Both the position numbers and the translations under genes were made by a program. A stretch of DNA of 64,000 nt from Micavibrio_A sp964539025 (GTDB lineage Bacteria > Pseudomonadota > Alphaproteobacteria > Micavibrionales > Micavibrionaceae). The stretch spans positions 335,152 through 399,151 of the forward strand of contig CAZIFA010000002.1 of assembly GCA_964539025.1 (NCBI GenBank). The letters are read 5' to 3'. Below the pieces are notes generated by a model. It saw nothing but the letters and a program-made list of their open reading frames with translations, was not told the DNA's origin and searched no databases. Shown here one piece after another: positions 8,897-18,204 of this stretch (position 1 is the first letter of the stretch; each line of letters opens with the position of its first letter).

Positions 8897-11542
8897 CTAG
8901 GCAATCAGCGTGCCGCCATTGAGCAGCGCGGCTTCATCTTCCAGTCCCGTGACGCCCAGAATCGTGGCGACCTGTACAAAGCCCATCCCACCGACACCCG
9001 CATTGACCTCCATAATGCTATCGAGGCCGACGGTCGTGATTTGCACGAAATCCGCAATGGCGTCGTTCAGCGGATCGAACCCCTGAAGCAGGTTAGCCAC
9101 GTTGAGTTTATCGCCATCGGCAAGCGAGAAATCGTGAATCGTATCGGAACTGCCCAATGAGGCAGCATCAAATATAAACGTATCCGCGCCTGCTTCTCCG
9201 TACAGATTATCAGCGCCGTTACCGCCATTCAGCACATCGTCGCCATCGCCGCCCGCGATAAAATCGCTGCCCGTGCCGCCGTGCAATTCGTCTTTGCCTG
9301 ACTGGCCAAGCACGACATCATTGTCGTTGCCGCCATGGATGTAGTCGTCGCCCGCGCCGCCTTCGGCCCAGTCATCGCCGTCTTCACCGAGTATATAATC
9401 ATTGCCGCCGTAGTTTTCCGTTCCATCAAGATCGCCGTAGAGCGCGTCCGCGCCGATACCGCCGAACAGAAAATCATTGCCTTCTTGTCCGAACAACGCG
9501 TCGTTGCCTTCGTCGCCATAAAGCGCATCCGCTTCCATGCCGCCGAACACGGCATCGCTGCCTGCACCGCCTTGTATGACATCACTGCCGCCCTGGCCGA
9601 AGATCGTGTCGTTCACATTGCCGACGATAACGCCCTGGATGATGTCGTCCGTATCGCCGCCCATCGTCGTGATATAAACATTGCCCAAATTGCCGTCATA
9701 TTGATCGAGGAAACGGATCACTTCCAACTGACTGGAAGGGGAGACGAAATAATCCTGCACGGTGATCGTGCCCAAAAGCACATCGGATATATCCGATACG
9801 CGGATTTTCAGATTGTTCGGCTCGAACCAGAAGCGCACGTAATCGACGGTTTCGGGAAGAACTTGTTCCGGCATTTTTAAAATATCGTATCCGCCCGCGT
9901 CCCAGTAACGGTCATCACCAGATGTGTAGACATATGTATCGCCGCCATTGCCAGCGACGACATTGTCGTCGCCGCCGCGCATGTCGAAATAATTGCCGTT
10001 GTTGCTTCCCAAAACGGAATCACCATAGGCAGAACCGATGACACCTTCGATCCTGTCGATCTGTTCGGCATTGCCGTACCCGTCCTGCGCTTGTTGTGCC
10101 TGAAAATTGGCGAAAATGAACGAGGTTTCATCCTCATAATTCACGAGGTCGAATCCGTCGCCGCCGAACATGGCGTCGCTGTCTTCACCGCCGACAAAAA
10201 TGTCGTTGCCCTCGCCGCCCACCATGCGATCGAGCCCTTTGCCGCCGAACAATTTATCATTGCCGGAATCGCCGTATGTCCAATCATTCCCGTCGCCGCC
10301 ATAAACGACGTCATCGCCGGAATCGCCGTACAAATTATCGATACCGCCATTGCCGTACAGCGTATCGTTATCATTGCCGCCATACATGTAATCACCGTCT
10401 TCGCCGCTGATCAGCGTGTCGATTCCGGCCCCGCCCGTGGCGGAACCGCGTCCGCCGGTCAGGTCGAGAAGATCATTGCCATCCTGACCTTCGAGCACGT
10501 TATAACCCGCGCCGCCATACAGGTGATCATTGCCATATCCGCCAAAGATTTTGTCGTCGCCGCCATTGCCGTAGATGGTGTCATGTGGGGATATGCCGGG
10601 AACTTCTACGCCGAATATAGTGTCGTTGCCTTCGGAGCCTTGTGTGGTGAAGGGAAGGGTTGAGAGTTCAACATTTGTAACCGTGACCGTGACGGTGGTA
10701 TCTGGCCCGGAGTTATCGATTTCGAATGCGTAAAAGACAAGATTTTCGATGCGGTAGTAATCATAAATTTCAGGGATCAACTGGTACTGGATCGTCACTG
10801 AATTGCCTTCGTGGTCCGCAATCACAAGATGATAGGCGGAGAGAGGGTCGGATGTAATCCGTCTTTCTATGGTCAGATCATCGAGTGTTATGGATGGTTC
10901 GAATGATACGGGAGTCAATGGGGACATGCCCGGATCGTATTGCAGGATAGATTCGAGTGTGATCGGGCCTTCTATATCACTGAACGTGTCAAAGTATATC
11001 GTATCGATACCATAGCCATCCTCGCGGATCGTGTCGTTGCCGTTGCTGAAAGAAAACTCATCATCACCAAAACCGCCGGAGAGAAAATCGTTCCCGTCGC
11101 CACCACTGAGCATGTCATTGCCTTCGCCGCCCAGAACTGTGTCGTTGTCGTTTCCGCCGTGTAGGAAGTCGTCACCGAGATCTCCGCTCAGAAAATCGTT
11201 TCCCGCACCGCCCCAAAGCCCATCATTCCCGAAACGCACGGTATTGTAGCGGTCACCATACAGCGTATCGTTGCCGTTGTTGCCCAAGAGCCAGTCGTTT
11301 CCGGCCTGCCCGTCGAGCGTGTCGTTATCGTCTTCGCCCTTTAACGTGTCATCATCTTCGCCGCCGTTGAGCGTGTCATTGCCCAACCCGCCATATAATG
11401 TGTCATTGCCGTTTCCGCCATCGAGGAAATCGATCCCCGAAAGACCGCTCAACGTATCATCGCCATCCAGCCCGAGAATAGTGTCGTCGTTTTCCGTGCC
11501 GTTTAACATTTCCGGATTGTTGGTGCCGTTGATGAAGGCCAT
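8897..11542 (-). CDS. RTX calcium-binding repeat protein, probable type I secretion substrate
   Basis: 881 residues with no Sec signal. ATG 11542 is preceded by AAGGAAA. Three blocks of nonapeptide repeats (GGxGNDxLxG; for example GGLGNDTLNGGEDDDTLKG) cover about residues 5-170, 310-470 and 660-800. Two non-repeat inserts, about 170-305 and 480-645, lie between them. The C-terminal segment ADTFIFDAASLGSSDTIHDF followed by DGDKLNVANLL matches the type I secretion target domain common in RTX proteins. Such proteins fold on Ca2+ after export through an ABC/MFP/TolC channel, which is not in this window. No protease, lipase or adhesin catalytic motif is evident, so the activity is unknown. Confidence 0.9.
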   Translation of the reverse strand: MAFINGTNNPEMLNGTENDDTILGLDGDDTLSGLSGIDFLDGGNGNDTLYGGLGNDTLNGGEDDDTLKGEDDNDTLDGQAGNDWLLGNNGNDTLYGDRYNTVRFGNDGLWGGAGNDFLSGDLGDDFLHGGNDNDTVLGGEGNDMLSGGDGNDFLSGGFGDDEFSFSNGNDTIREDGYGIDTIYFDTFSDIEGPITLESILQYDPGMSPLTPVSFEPSITLDDLTIERRITSDPLSAYHLVIADHEGNSVTIQYQLIPEIYDYYRIENLVFYAFEIDNSGPDTTVTVTVTNVELSTLPFTTQGSEGNDTIFGVEVPGISPHDTIYGNGGDDKIFGGYGNDHLYGGAGYNVLEGQDGNDLLDLTGGRGSATGGAGIDTLISGEDGDYMYGGNDNDTLYGNGGIDNLYGDSGDDVVYGGDGNDWTYGDSGNDKLFGGKGLDRMVGGEGNDIFVGGEDSDAMFGGDGFDLVNYEDETSFIFANFQAQQAQDGYGNAEQIDRIEGVIGSAYGDSVLGSNNGNYFDMRGGDDNVVAGNGGDTYVYTSGDDRYWDAGGYDILKMPEQVLPETVDYVRFWFEPNNLKIRVSDISDVLLGTITVQDYFVSPSSQLEVIRFLDQYDGNLGNVYITTMGGDTDDIIQGVIVGNVNDTIFGQGGSDVIQGGAGSDAVFGGMEADALYGDEGNDALFGQEGNDFLFGGIGADALYGDLDGTENYGGNDYILGEDGDDWAEGGAGDDYIHGGNDNDVVLGQSGKDELHGGTGSDFIAGGDGDDVLNGGNGADNLYGEAGADTFIFDAASLGSSDTIHDFSLADGDKLNVANLLQGFDPLNDAIADFVQITTVGLDSIMEVNAGVGGMGFVQVATILGVTGLEDEAALLNGGTLIA

Positions 11543-11584
11543 GGGGATATTTCCTTAATGAATGAATTCAGGCTGTTTTTTCAT

Positions 11585-11609
11585 CTTATATAGCAAGAGT
11601 CAATATAAG
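11585..11609. promoter_or_regulatory. Inverted repeat upstream of the RTX gene
   Basis: CTTATAT (11585-11591) and ATATAAG (11603-11609) form 7-bp arms with an 11-bp spacer, about 45-65 bp upstream of the RTX start. The region is AT-rich. It could be an operator or part of the promoter; function is a guess. Confidence 0.35.
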
Positions 11610-11635
11610 ACGCTATTTTTTATATAAGGAGTTAA

Positions 11636-11711
<76 letters not shown>

Positions 11712-11823
11712 ACATCGAAGGAAAAGTCTGGTGCTCGCGAAAATAGGGAAGTCCGCCCCTATTATCAAGTAAAAAAACGGCTCCTGCCTACCTGAGCTGC
11801 CCTCCCAACCGCTTGAAACTTCG

Positions 11824-12228
11824 TTATTTTTTCAAAAGGTCGCGGATTTCCGTAAGCAAAACGACCTCGGCGGGTGGCGTCGCGGGCGTGGCCGCCTCTT
11901 TTTTCTTTAAGCGATTGACCTGTTTGATCAGCATGAAGATGACAAAAGCGACGATCAGGAAGTTGATGACCGCGTTGACGAACACGCCGTAGGTGATGAT
12001 GGGCGCGCCTGCGTCTTTTGCGGCGACGAGGTTGGCATAGTCTTCACCGTTCAGCGCGATGAATTTATCGGCGAAATCGACGCCGCTGGTCAGAACGCCG
12101 ATGATCGGCATGACAAGATCGGCGACGGCAGAATTGACGATGGCGGTGAAGGCCGCGCCCATGACAATCCCGACCGCCATGTCGAACACGTTGCCGCGCG
12201 CGATAAATTCCTTGAATTCCTTAAGCAT
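11824..12228 (-). CDS. mscL: Large-conductance mechanosensitive channel MscL
   Basis: 134 residues, the usual length. The N-terminus MLKEFKEFIARGNVFDMAVG and the first transmembrane helix (VMGAAFTAIVNSAVADLVMP) are strongly conserved MscL features. A periplasmic loop, a second helix (VNAVINFLIVAFVIFMLIK) and a charged cytoplasmic helix (LLTEIRDLLKK) follow. The homopentamer opens under membrane tension to release solutes during hypo-osmotic shock. It is a single gene, with a run of seven T residues about 50 nt past the stop that may help termination. Confidence 0.97.
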   Translation of the reverse strand: MLKEFKEFIARGNVFDMAVGIVMGAAFTAIVNSAVADLVMPIIGVLTSGVDFADKFIALNGEDYANLVAAKDAGAPIITYGVFVNAVINFLIVAFVIFMLIKQVNRLKKKEAATPATPPAEVVLLTEIRDLLKK

Positions 12229-12294
12229 GAAAATCTCCTTTTCTTCGAAGGTGAGAAGAGGAGCGTAGGAGCCTGCTGCGGCCCGGTCAAGGGC

Positions 12295-13767
12295 TTACAG
12301 ATATTGCAAGCCGCTATCGCCTGCGCCGCCGTGACGATCCCACATCATCTTTTTGCGGTAGATGGTGGAGGGCGATATTTCGAGCAGCGCCGCAGCCTTT
12401 GGAATGTTCCCTTCACACAGCGCGATCGCGGTTTCGATGGCGTTGCGTTCAACCTTCCAGAGCGGGCTGACATCCGAACCCACGGGCTCGGCGCTTGCCA
12501 GAAGAGAGGCTTTGGTTGCGGCGCCTGATTCCATTACCGGGCGCGCATCGCGCAAAGCGGCGGGCAGCATTGGCGCGGTCACAAATTTTCCTTCGTGCAG
12601 AACGACGATTCCGCGCACGATATTTTGCAACTGGCGCACATTGCCCGGCCAGGCAAATGAAGTGAGAATATTTTCTGCATCCTGCGTAAAGGATTTGAAG
12701 GATTTTCCTTCCTCACGCGCATATTGTTTTATAAAATAATCGGCCAAATCTATGATGTCTGTGCGGCGGTTGCGAAGCGGGGGCATATGGATGGGAATGA
12801 CGTGCAGGCGGTAGTACAAATCCTGTCGCAAGCTCCCTCGCCTGATTTCTTCCAGCGGGTCGCGGTTCGTGGCGCAGACGATGCGCACATTGGCGCGTTC
12901 GGTTTTGTTGCCGCCGATCTTGCGATAGCTGAGGTTTTGCAAAAAGCGCAGCAATTTCGTTTGCATGTCGGGCGCCATCTCGGCGATCTCATCGAGAAAT
13001 AATGTGCCGCCATGAGCTTGTGCCACTGCGCCATCGCGATCAGATGTCGCGCCGGTGAACGCGCCTTTTACGTGGCCGAACAATTCGGATTCCAAAAGCT
13101 CGCGCGGAATGGCGGCGCAGTTGATTGCGATGAAGGGCGCCTTGGCGCGTTTTGAATAGCGATGAATCGCTTCGGCGCAGATTTCCTTGCCCGTCCCGCT
13201 CTCACCCGTGATGAAGACGGTGGCGTTCGATTTGGCGGCATTTTCTATGACATCATAGACCAGTTGCATGGGCGGTGAGATGCCAATGAATCCGCCGAAG
13301 CCTGCGCGCGTGGCGGCAGGCGTTTTTCGTTCGGGCGCGCTAACTTCCATGAGCGATTCTTCAGGCGTACTCAGTTCCGCCTTGGTCAAAAGGCCTGCGG
13401 ATTCTAATGCGCGGCCAACACTTTCGGTTAATCGCTCTATACCAAAGGGTTTGACGAGAAAATCTGTCGCGCCAAGGCGCATCGATTCCACCGCCGTGTG
13501 GATGGAGCCGTGGCCAGTGATGACGATAACGGGCGCGTTGAAACCGCGGTCTTTTAACCGCGAGAGAATTTCCAGCCCGTCCATATCGGGCAGGCGAACA
13601 TCCAGCACAAGAAGATCAGGCGCAAAGGAATCTGTATCAAGAATTTGAAAGAGTGCGGTGCCCGAATGGGCGGTCGTAACCTGAAAGCCTTCTTCACCCA
13701 GCGCATCGGCGTACATCTGCGCCAGCGCCGCGGTGTCATCCACCAATAGGATATGCCTGTTGTCCAT
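12295..13767 (-). CDS. Sigma-54-dependent response regulator (NtrC/LuxO-like)
   Basis: 490 residues. The receiver domain (1-120) has the phospho-acceptor Asp56 in LLVLDVRLPDMDG and acidic pocket Asp10/Asp11. A central AAA+ domain (about 165-400) has Walker A GESGTGKE, the sigma-54 contact loop GAFTGAT and Walker B GGTLFLDEIAEM. The C-terminal Fis-type helix-turn-helix is IPKAAALLEISPSTIYRKK. On phosphorylation such proteins form rings that remodel RNA polymerase with sigma-54. No histidine kinase lies beside it, so the signal and regulon cannot be named from context. Confidence 0.93.
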   Translation of the reverse strand: MDNRHILLVDDTAALAQMYADALGEEGFQVTTAHSGTALFQILDTDSFAPDLLVLDVRLPDMDGLEILSRLKDRGFNAPVIVITGHGSIHTAVESMRLGATDFLVKPFGIERLTESVGRALESAGLLTKAELSTPEESLMEVSAPERKTPAATRAGFGGFIGISPPMQLVYDVIENAAKSNATVFITGESGTGKEICAEAIHRYSKRAKAPFIAINCAAIPRELLESELFGHVKGAFTGATSDRDGAVAQAHGGTLFLDEIAEMAPDMQTKLLRFLQNLSYRKIGGNKTERANVRIVCATNRDPLEEIRRGSLRQDLYYRLHVIPIHMPPLRNRRTDIIDLADYFIKQYAREEGKSFKSFTQDAENILTSFAWPGNVRQLQNIVRGIVVLHEGKFVTAPMLPAALRDARPVMESGAATKASLLASAEPVGSDVSPLWKVERNAIETAIALCEGNIPKAAALLEISPSTIYRKKMMWDRHGGAGDSGLQYL

Positions 13768-13879
13768 CGCCCCGATGCCCCATAATTGAATCCGTTCCCC
13801 ACACGTTACAACTTATGATTTTATTTGGAGCGTTGCATCCGTTATTTCAAATTTAATACAAATGTATATCCAAAAGGTT

Positions 13880-13914
13880 AAAAACCCCGCCTGATTGTTT
13901 CAGGCGGGGTTTTC
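13880..13914 (-). terminator. Intrinsic terminator after the BI-1 gene
   Basis: The palindrome AAAACCCCGCCTGA / TCAGGCGGGGTTTT lies 34 bp past the stop of the minus-strand BI-1 gene and separates it from the response regulator. It is nearly symmetrical and could act in both directions. Confidence 0.85.
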
Positions 13915-13947
13915 GTTAGAGTTTTCCTAGTGTGCGACGCACAATTT

Positions 13948-14676
13948 CTAGTTGCGGTTGCCGACCAGATGTAAGATGTATTGGAACATCGCGATAAAGC
14001 TGACATACAGATTCAGCGCTGCAGCCCAGGCCATACGTGAATTGGCATCCACGCCGTGCGATGCGTGATACATTTCTTTGGTTGTTTGCGTCTGCCAGGC
14101 TGTGATGCCGGAAAAAGCAAGCAAGCCGAGGCCCGAGATCACCGTGGTCATCATCGTGATATTCGCACCGAATGCGCCCGCGATCATCGTACCGATAGAT
14201 AGAATGAAAACACTCCAGACGCCCATGACGGCGAAGGTGCCAAGCCCGTCGAGATTTTTCTTTGTGACATAGCCAAAGATGCTAAGTCCTGCAAACAAAG
14301 CCGTTGCCATGAAAAATGCTTGCGCGATGCTCGTTGCCGTGAAAGCGAGGAAGATCACAGAAAAGCTTATACCGTAAACGACCGAAAGCAGGCCGAATGA
14401 CATCATCAACTGCGATGGCGTCATGCGTTCCGGGCGGAAGCCAAACCATAAAATAGCCAGCGGTGCCAGCATAACTATGTACATTTGGGGGCCGCCCAGG
14501 AAGAACTGCATCAGCGCCGGGCTGTTCGAAACCAGCCATGCTGTGATGGCGGTGATGAGTACGCCCGCTGTCATGCGGTTGTAAACGCTTTGCATGTGGG
14601 CTTTCAGGCCAGCATCCACATCCGCGCCAGCGCGCGTCACAGAGGGTTGTTGGTAGCCGAAATTGTCAGGTTGCAT
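13948..14676 (-). CDS. Bax inhibitor-1/YccA family membrane protein
   Basis: 242 residues with about seven transmembrane helices, the usual size for bacterial BI-1 (TMBIM) proteins. Conserved traits include the Arg-rich N-terminal cytoplasmic stretch, LAFSGITAWQTQTTKEMY and a C-terminal helix LNLYVSFIAMFQYILHLVG. ATG 14676 has GGAGA upstream. Family members are pH-sensitive calcium leak channels or FtsH-associated proteins; the role in this organism is unknown. It is a single gene with its own terminator. Confidence 0.92.
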   Translation of the reverse strand: MQPDNFGYQQPSVTRAGADVDAGLKAHMQSVYNRMTAGVLITAITAWLVSNSPALMQFFLGGPQMYIVMLAPLAILWFGFRPERMTPSQLMMSFGLLSVVYGISFSVIFLAFTATSIAQAFFMATALFAGLSIFGYVTKKNLDGLGTFAVMGVWSVFILSIGTMIAGAFGANITMMTTVISGLGLLAFSGITAWQTQTTKEMYHASHGVDANSRMAWAAALNLYVSFIAMFQYILHLVGNRN

Positions 14677-14862
14677 GGTTTCTTTTCTCCGTTGTTAAAA
14701 CCGTGTTTTTATACACGAGTACATATATAGACTGATTGTATCCGATTTCAAAGCGAAAGCGGATCCATTCGGCGAAAATGCAGCATTTCCGGCATGTTAC
14801 GGTGACAGGATCTGCGGTATGACGGTCCTTGAACGGCAGGGATTAAGCCGTATACTGGCCGT

Positions 14863-16089
14863 ATGAGCGTCGTGACATCCACCCATTATGCCAGTGCCGC
14901 CGCGACCGGCGAAAATTGGCGCGATATCAGCAAGAAGGTTCTGGAGCAGCTGGAATCCGTTCGCACGGACGGATTCAAGGCTGATATCGGATTTCTTTAT
15001 ATCACCGACGCGTTGGCGCAGGACGCGGCGAGTATTCTGACTCTGTTTAAATCCGTTACAGGTGTCGAACATTGGAGCGGTTGCGCCGCATTGGGCGTCT
15101 GCGCGAACGGTATCGAATATGTCGATGTTCCGGCGATCAGCGTGATGATAGGGCAAGTTGGGGCGGAGAATGTGCGCGCTTTCAACGCGCATTCGTCAAA
15201 CTTAAAGAAACTGGGGCAGCAACTGGAGCCGTGGTTGAACAAACACGATCCGATGCTGGTCGTGCTTCACGCCGATCCGTTCGTTGAAACGCATCCAGCA
15301 CACGCCATCGAAGAAATTGATGTACTGGTCGGCGGTTTTATGGTCGGCGGGCTTGCTTCATCGCGCACGGAAAGCGCGATAATATCGAGTGAAGTGACAC
15401 CTACTGGCGTGAGCGGGTTTGTCTTTTCACAGGACGTGGCGGTTGCGACATCGCTTTCGCAAGGATGCGTTCCCATGGGCACCATGCATGAAATATCAAA
15501 AGCCGACAATCATGTGATCGCCTATCTGGATGGGCGCGTGCCGTTCGAAGTGTTCAGCGAAGACATGAAAAAGATGGCACAGGAGCGTCTTGGTTATAAG
15601 GCTGAGGACATGATCATGAAGACGGGCAACGATATGCCTGCCAATCTTATGCGGATGATCGAGGGTGATGCGCATATAGCGTTTCCGGTATCAGGTTCGG
15701 ACGTGCAGGATTTTCTCGTGCGCAACATAATGTCCATCGATCCCGATACAGGGGCCATGGCGGTGGGAGAGATGATAGAGGACGGACAGAAGATGATATT
15801 CGTTCATCGTGACGATGACACGGTGCGTTCCGATCTTTCGGCGACGCTGGTGAATTTACAAAAACGGATCGTGCATGACACGGGATCGTTCGCGCCCAAA
15901 GCCGCATTGTATGTTTCTTGCGTTGCACGTGCGGGTGTGCCGTTCGGTGAGAATGGCAAGCCGGGCGGTGAGATGAACCTGCTTCGCGAAATTCTGGGCG
16001 ATATTCCGATCACCGGTTTTTATGCCAACGGCGAAATTTCCAACAACCGGCTTTATGGCTATACGGGCGTTCTGACGCTGTTTCTTTAG
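14863..16089 (+). CDS. FIST-domain signal protein (FIST N + FIST C), stand-alone
   Basis: 408 residues. The N-terminal FIST half (about 15-225) has the repeated small-residue strands GCAALGVCANGIEY and DVLVGGFMVGGLAS. The C-terminal FIST_C half ends in ALYVSCVARAG, then EMNLLREILGDIPITGFYAN and LYGYTGVLTLFL, as expected for the family. FIST is a predicted sensor of small ligands, possibly amino acids, often fused to or next to histidine kinases or chemoreceptors. Here it stands alone with no output domain. The ribosome site is weak. It is soluble, with no signal peptide. Confidence 0.88.
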   Translation: MSVVTSTHYASAAATGENWRDISKKVLEQLESVRTDGFKADIGFLYITDALAQDAASILTLFKSVTGVEHWSGCAALGVCANGIEYVDVPAISVMIGQVGAENVRAFNAHSSNLKKLGQQLEPWLNKHDPMLVVLHADPFVETHPAHAIEEIDVLVGGFMVGGLASSRTESAIISSEVTPTGVSGFVFSQDVAVATSLSQGCVPMGTMHEISKADNHVIAYLDGRVPFEVFSEDMKKMAQERLGYKAEDMIMKTGNDMPANLMRMIEGDAHIAFPVSGSDVQDFLVRNIMSIDPDTGAMAVGEMIEDGQKMIFVHRDDDTVRSDLSATLVNLQKRIVHDTGSFAPKAALYVSCVARAGVPFGENGKPGGEMNLLREILGDIPITGFYANGEISNNRLYGYTGVLTLFL

Positions 16090-16181
16090 AGGAGAAGCGC
16101 CATAAGGCCTTAACTTTGACCTATGCGTGGATGATCGCGTACGATAGATTTGATCATCTTTTTAGACAAGGGACATAACCC

Positions 16182-17063
16182 ATGCGTTTTTTCATCCTGT
16201 TCGTATCCGCTCTTTTGATGTTCTCCGCTGCGCCGGTTTTTGCGCAAGGAAAGTCCAAGGAAGTCGTGCCCGATATTCCGGATGCGTTGCAAAATCTCGC
16301 GGATCGCGGCGCGCAACTGCGGTATCTTGGAACCGAGCACGGTATGGATGGTTGGATCGCGATCTATCAGGGGCAGGAGCAATATTATTATATAACGCAG
16401 GACAAGAAGGCGTTCGTCACGGGCCTGATGTTCGGCGATGACGGTCGCCCCATCACGATCGATCAGGTTAAAACATTGCAGGCGGCTGGCGGCGATGTCC
16501 TCGACCTTCTGGCGACCGATAAGCCGGAGGGCGAGGAAGCGACAACCAAAACACCGCAATCCGTTACCGAAGCCGCAACAGTAAAAACCCCGGCGGAGCG
16601 CATGTTCGGCGACATACAAAACAGCAACTGGGTCAAGCTCGGCAACGATTCCGCGCCGGTGCTTTATAGTTTTATCGATCCGAACTGCCCGCATTGCCAT
16701 GACTTCATCAATGATCTACGAAAACAGGATTACATCGCCAAGAATGCAGTGCAGGTTCGTCTGATCCCGGTTGGATTTCAGGAAGGATCGCTGGCGCAAT
16801 CGGCTTTACTTTTGGCTTCCCCCGATGCGCCAGAGCGTTACCTGAAATATCTGGACGGCGATAAGGATGCTTTGCCCGCCAAGAGCGATATCTCGACGCA
16901 GGCTGTGCAAAAAAACATGGCGCTTATGCAGGCATGGAAATTCAACGTTACGCCGCTGATCATCTATCGTGCGCGCAACGGCGAGGTGAAGATCGTTCGC
17001 GGGCGCCCCAAGGATTTGCCGGACATCCTGGCCGATCTGCCTGCCACGGCCCCTAAATCCTAG
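16182..17063 (+). CDS. Periplasmic DsbC/DsbG-like thiol:disulfide interchange protein
   Basis: 293 residues. A Sec signal peptide (FILFVSALLMFSAAPVFA) is followed by a DsbC/G-type dimerisation region (about 30-100), a low-complexity linker, and a thioredoxin fold with active site CPHC (Cys169-Cys172) in FIDPNCPHCHDFI and the cis-proline loop FNVTPLII. The family isomerises or reduces wrong disulfides in the periplasm. It precedes the Dot/Icm-like genes, and IncI1 plasmid R64 carries a DsbG-like TrbB in its transfer region, so it may serve assembly of this secretion system. That link is inference. Start ATG 16182 has an AAGGGA element upstream. Confidence 0.88.
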   Translation: MRFFILFVSALLMFSAAPVFAQGKSKEVVPDIPDALQNLADRGAQLRYLGTEHGMDGWIAIYQGQEQYYYITQDKKAFVTGLMFGDDGRPITIDQVKTLQAAGGDVLDLLATDKPEGEEATTKTPQSVTEAATVKTPAERMFGDIQNSNWVKLGNDSAPVLYSFIDPNCPHCHDFINDLRKQDYIAKNAVQVRLIPVGFQEGSLAQSALLLASPDAPERYLKYLDGDKDALPAKSDISTQAVQKNMALMQAWKFNVTPLIIYRARNGEVKIVRGRPKDLPDILADLPATAPKS

Positions 17064-17194
17064 GGCGCATAACAGCCAGCGGAAACCGGGCTTTTCCCCA
17101 TTTTAATCCTTGGGTTTGGCAAGAAGACCCGCTAAACTGGCCGTTAAGAAATATAGGTTAGAGTAACGAGCGTCACGAATTATAAAATTCCCAA

Positions 17195-18097
17195 ATGGCC
17201 ATGGATCCGCGTACAGAATTCCTCCTTCAGCTTTTGCAAAAACTAGGCGCGCCCCTGATGGCGGCGGTGAATGTCCATTCGTCCGGCGATGCCGAAAAGG
17301 ATGCGGGCGCGCTGGCATCTCTTTTGTCCGAAAGCGTGAAGATCAGCATCGCGCTTTCGCAGTCCATGAATCTCAAACCCGATGATGGCAATGCCGACGC
17401 GATCCGTGTCGCGCTGGCCACGCTTGCGGGCGGTTTGATCGCGGATTCCTACAAACAAACAGGTCGCGTGCCTAACGATAATGACAGCCAACGCATCGCC
17501 AAGGCATTGGAATCGGTGATCGTGTTCGCGGATAATTTCGCGCCAGCCGCAGAGCATGCGCAAAGGCTGAAAACGCTTGATAACGCCGCGCCGTTTTTCG
17601 ATCCGGTGCAGACCGATCTTTATGCGATGAACGCATTGGTGCCCGCCATCGCTGCGGTTTGCGAATTTTCGTTCGGCCAGCCTGAGCCACGTTTGATTCA
17701 GGATATTTCGGATCGTCTTGGTGCGCGCGCCAAAGAATTTATGAATTCATTATCCGCCGGTGGCAATGCGATGAGCGAGCTTGTGATTTTACAGGCGCTG
17801 GGACAGCTTTATGCCGACGCGCACAGCGCAGAAACCAAACGTTTAAAAGCACAAGGCGGTGATTCGACGGCGTCGATAGATGCGGTCTGGGCCTCATTCG
17901 ACAAGCAAGCCTCGATGGTCGAAGTTCTTCTCGGTTCGATGGCCGGAGGATCGCATAACGCTTCGGGTAGCAGCTCAGGCAGTGTAAAGCCTGACGTTGC
18001 GCCAGCAGCAACTCCACCACCTCCTCCCCCGGCAGCGCCTGCAGCAGCGTCCCCACCTGCGGGCGGCACACCGATGTCGTTCTTCAAGAAGAAATAA
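17195..18097 (+). CDS. Unknown alpha-helical protein with proline-rich tail
   Basis: 300 residues, no signal peptide, mostly predicted helix, followed from about residue 258 by a Gly/Ser and Pro/Ala-rich tail (PPPPPPAAPAAASPP) and a basic end SFFKKK. No known family is recognised. It lies between the DsbG-like gene and the transglycosylase gene on the same strand, within the run leading to dotD, so a role in the type IVB system is plausible but unproven. No clear ribosome site precedes either ATG (17195 or the in-frame 17201). Confidence 0.7.
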   Translation: MAMDPRTEFLLQLLQKLGAPLMAAVNVHSSGDAEKDAGALASLLSESVKISIALSQSMNLKPDDGNADAIRVALATLAGGLIADSYKQTGRVPNDNDSQRIAKALESVIVFADNFAPAAEHAQRLKTLDNAAPFFDPVQTDLYAMNALVPAIAAVCEFSFGQPEPRLIQDISDRLGARAKEFMNSLSAGGNAMSELVILQALGQLYADAHSAETKRLKAQGGDSTASIDAVWASFDKQASMVEVLLGSMAGGSHNASGSSSGSVKPDVAPAATPPPPPPAAPAAASPPAGGTPMSFFKKK

Positions 18098-18204
18098 CAG
18101 GTTCCATTCGCGCTTTTGATTTTCCACAAGAATCTGTTATTGTTTGCGAGGCCGCCCGCCTTCGGGGTAAGATTCTCTTAACCTTTTCATGACGTAAATA
18201 TTAA

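Noticed and set aside
9335..10663. Plus-strand frames of 181 and 190 codons opposite the RTX gene
   Set aside because: Low-complexity antisense shadows of Gly/Asp repeats.
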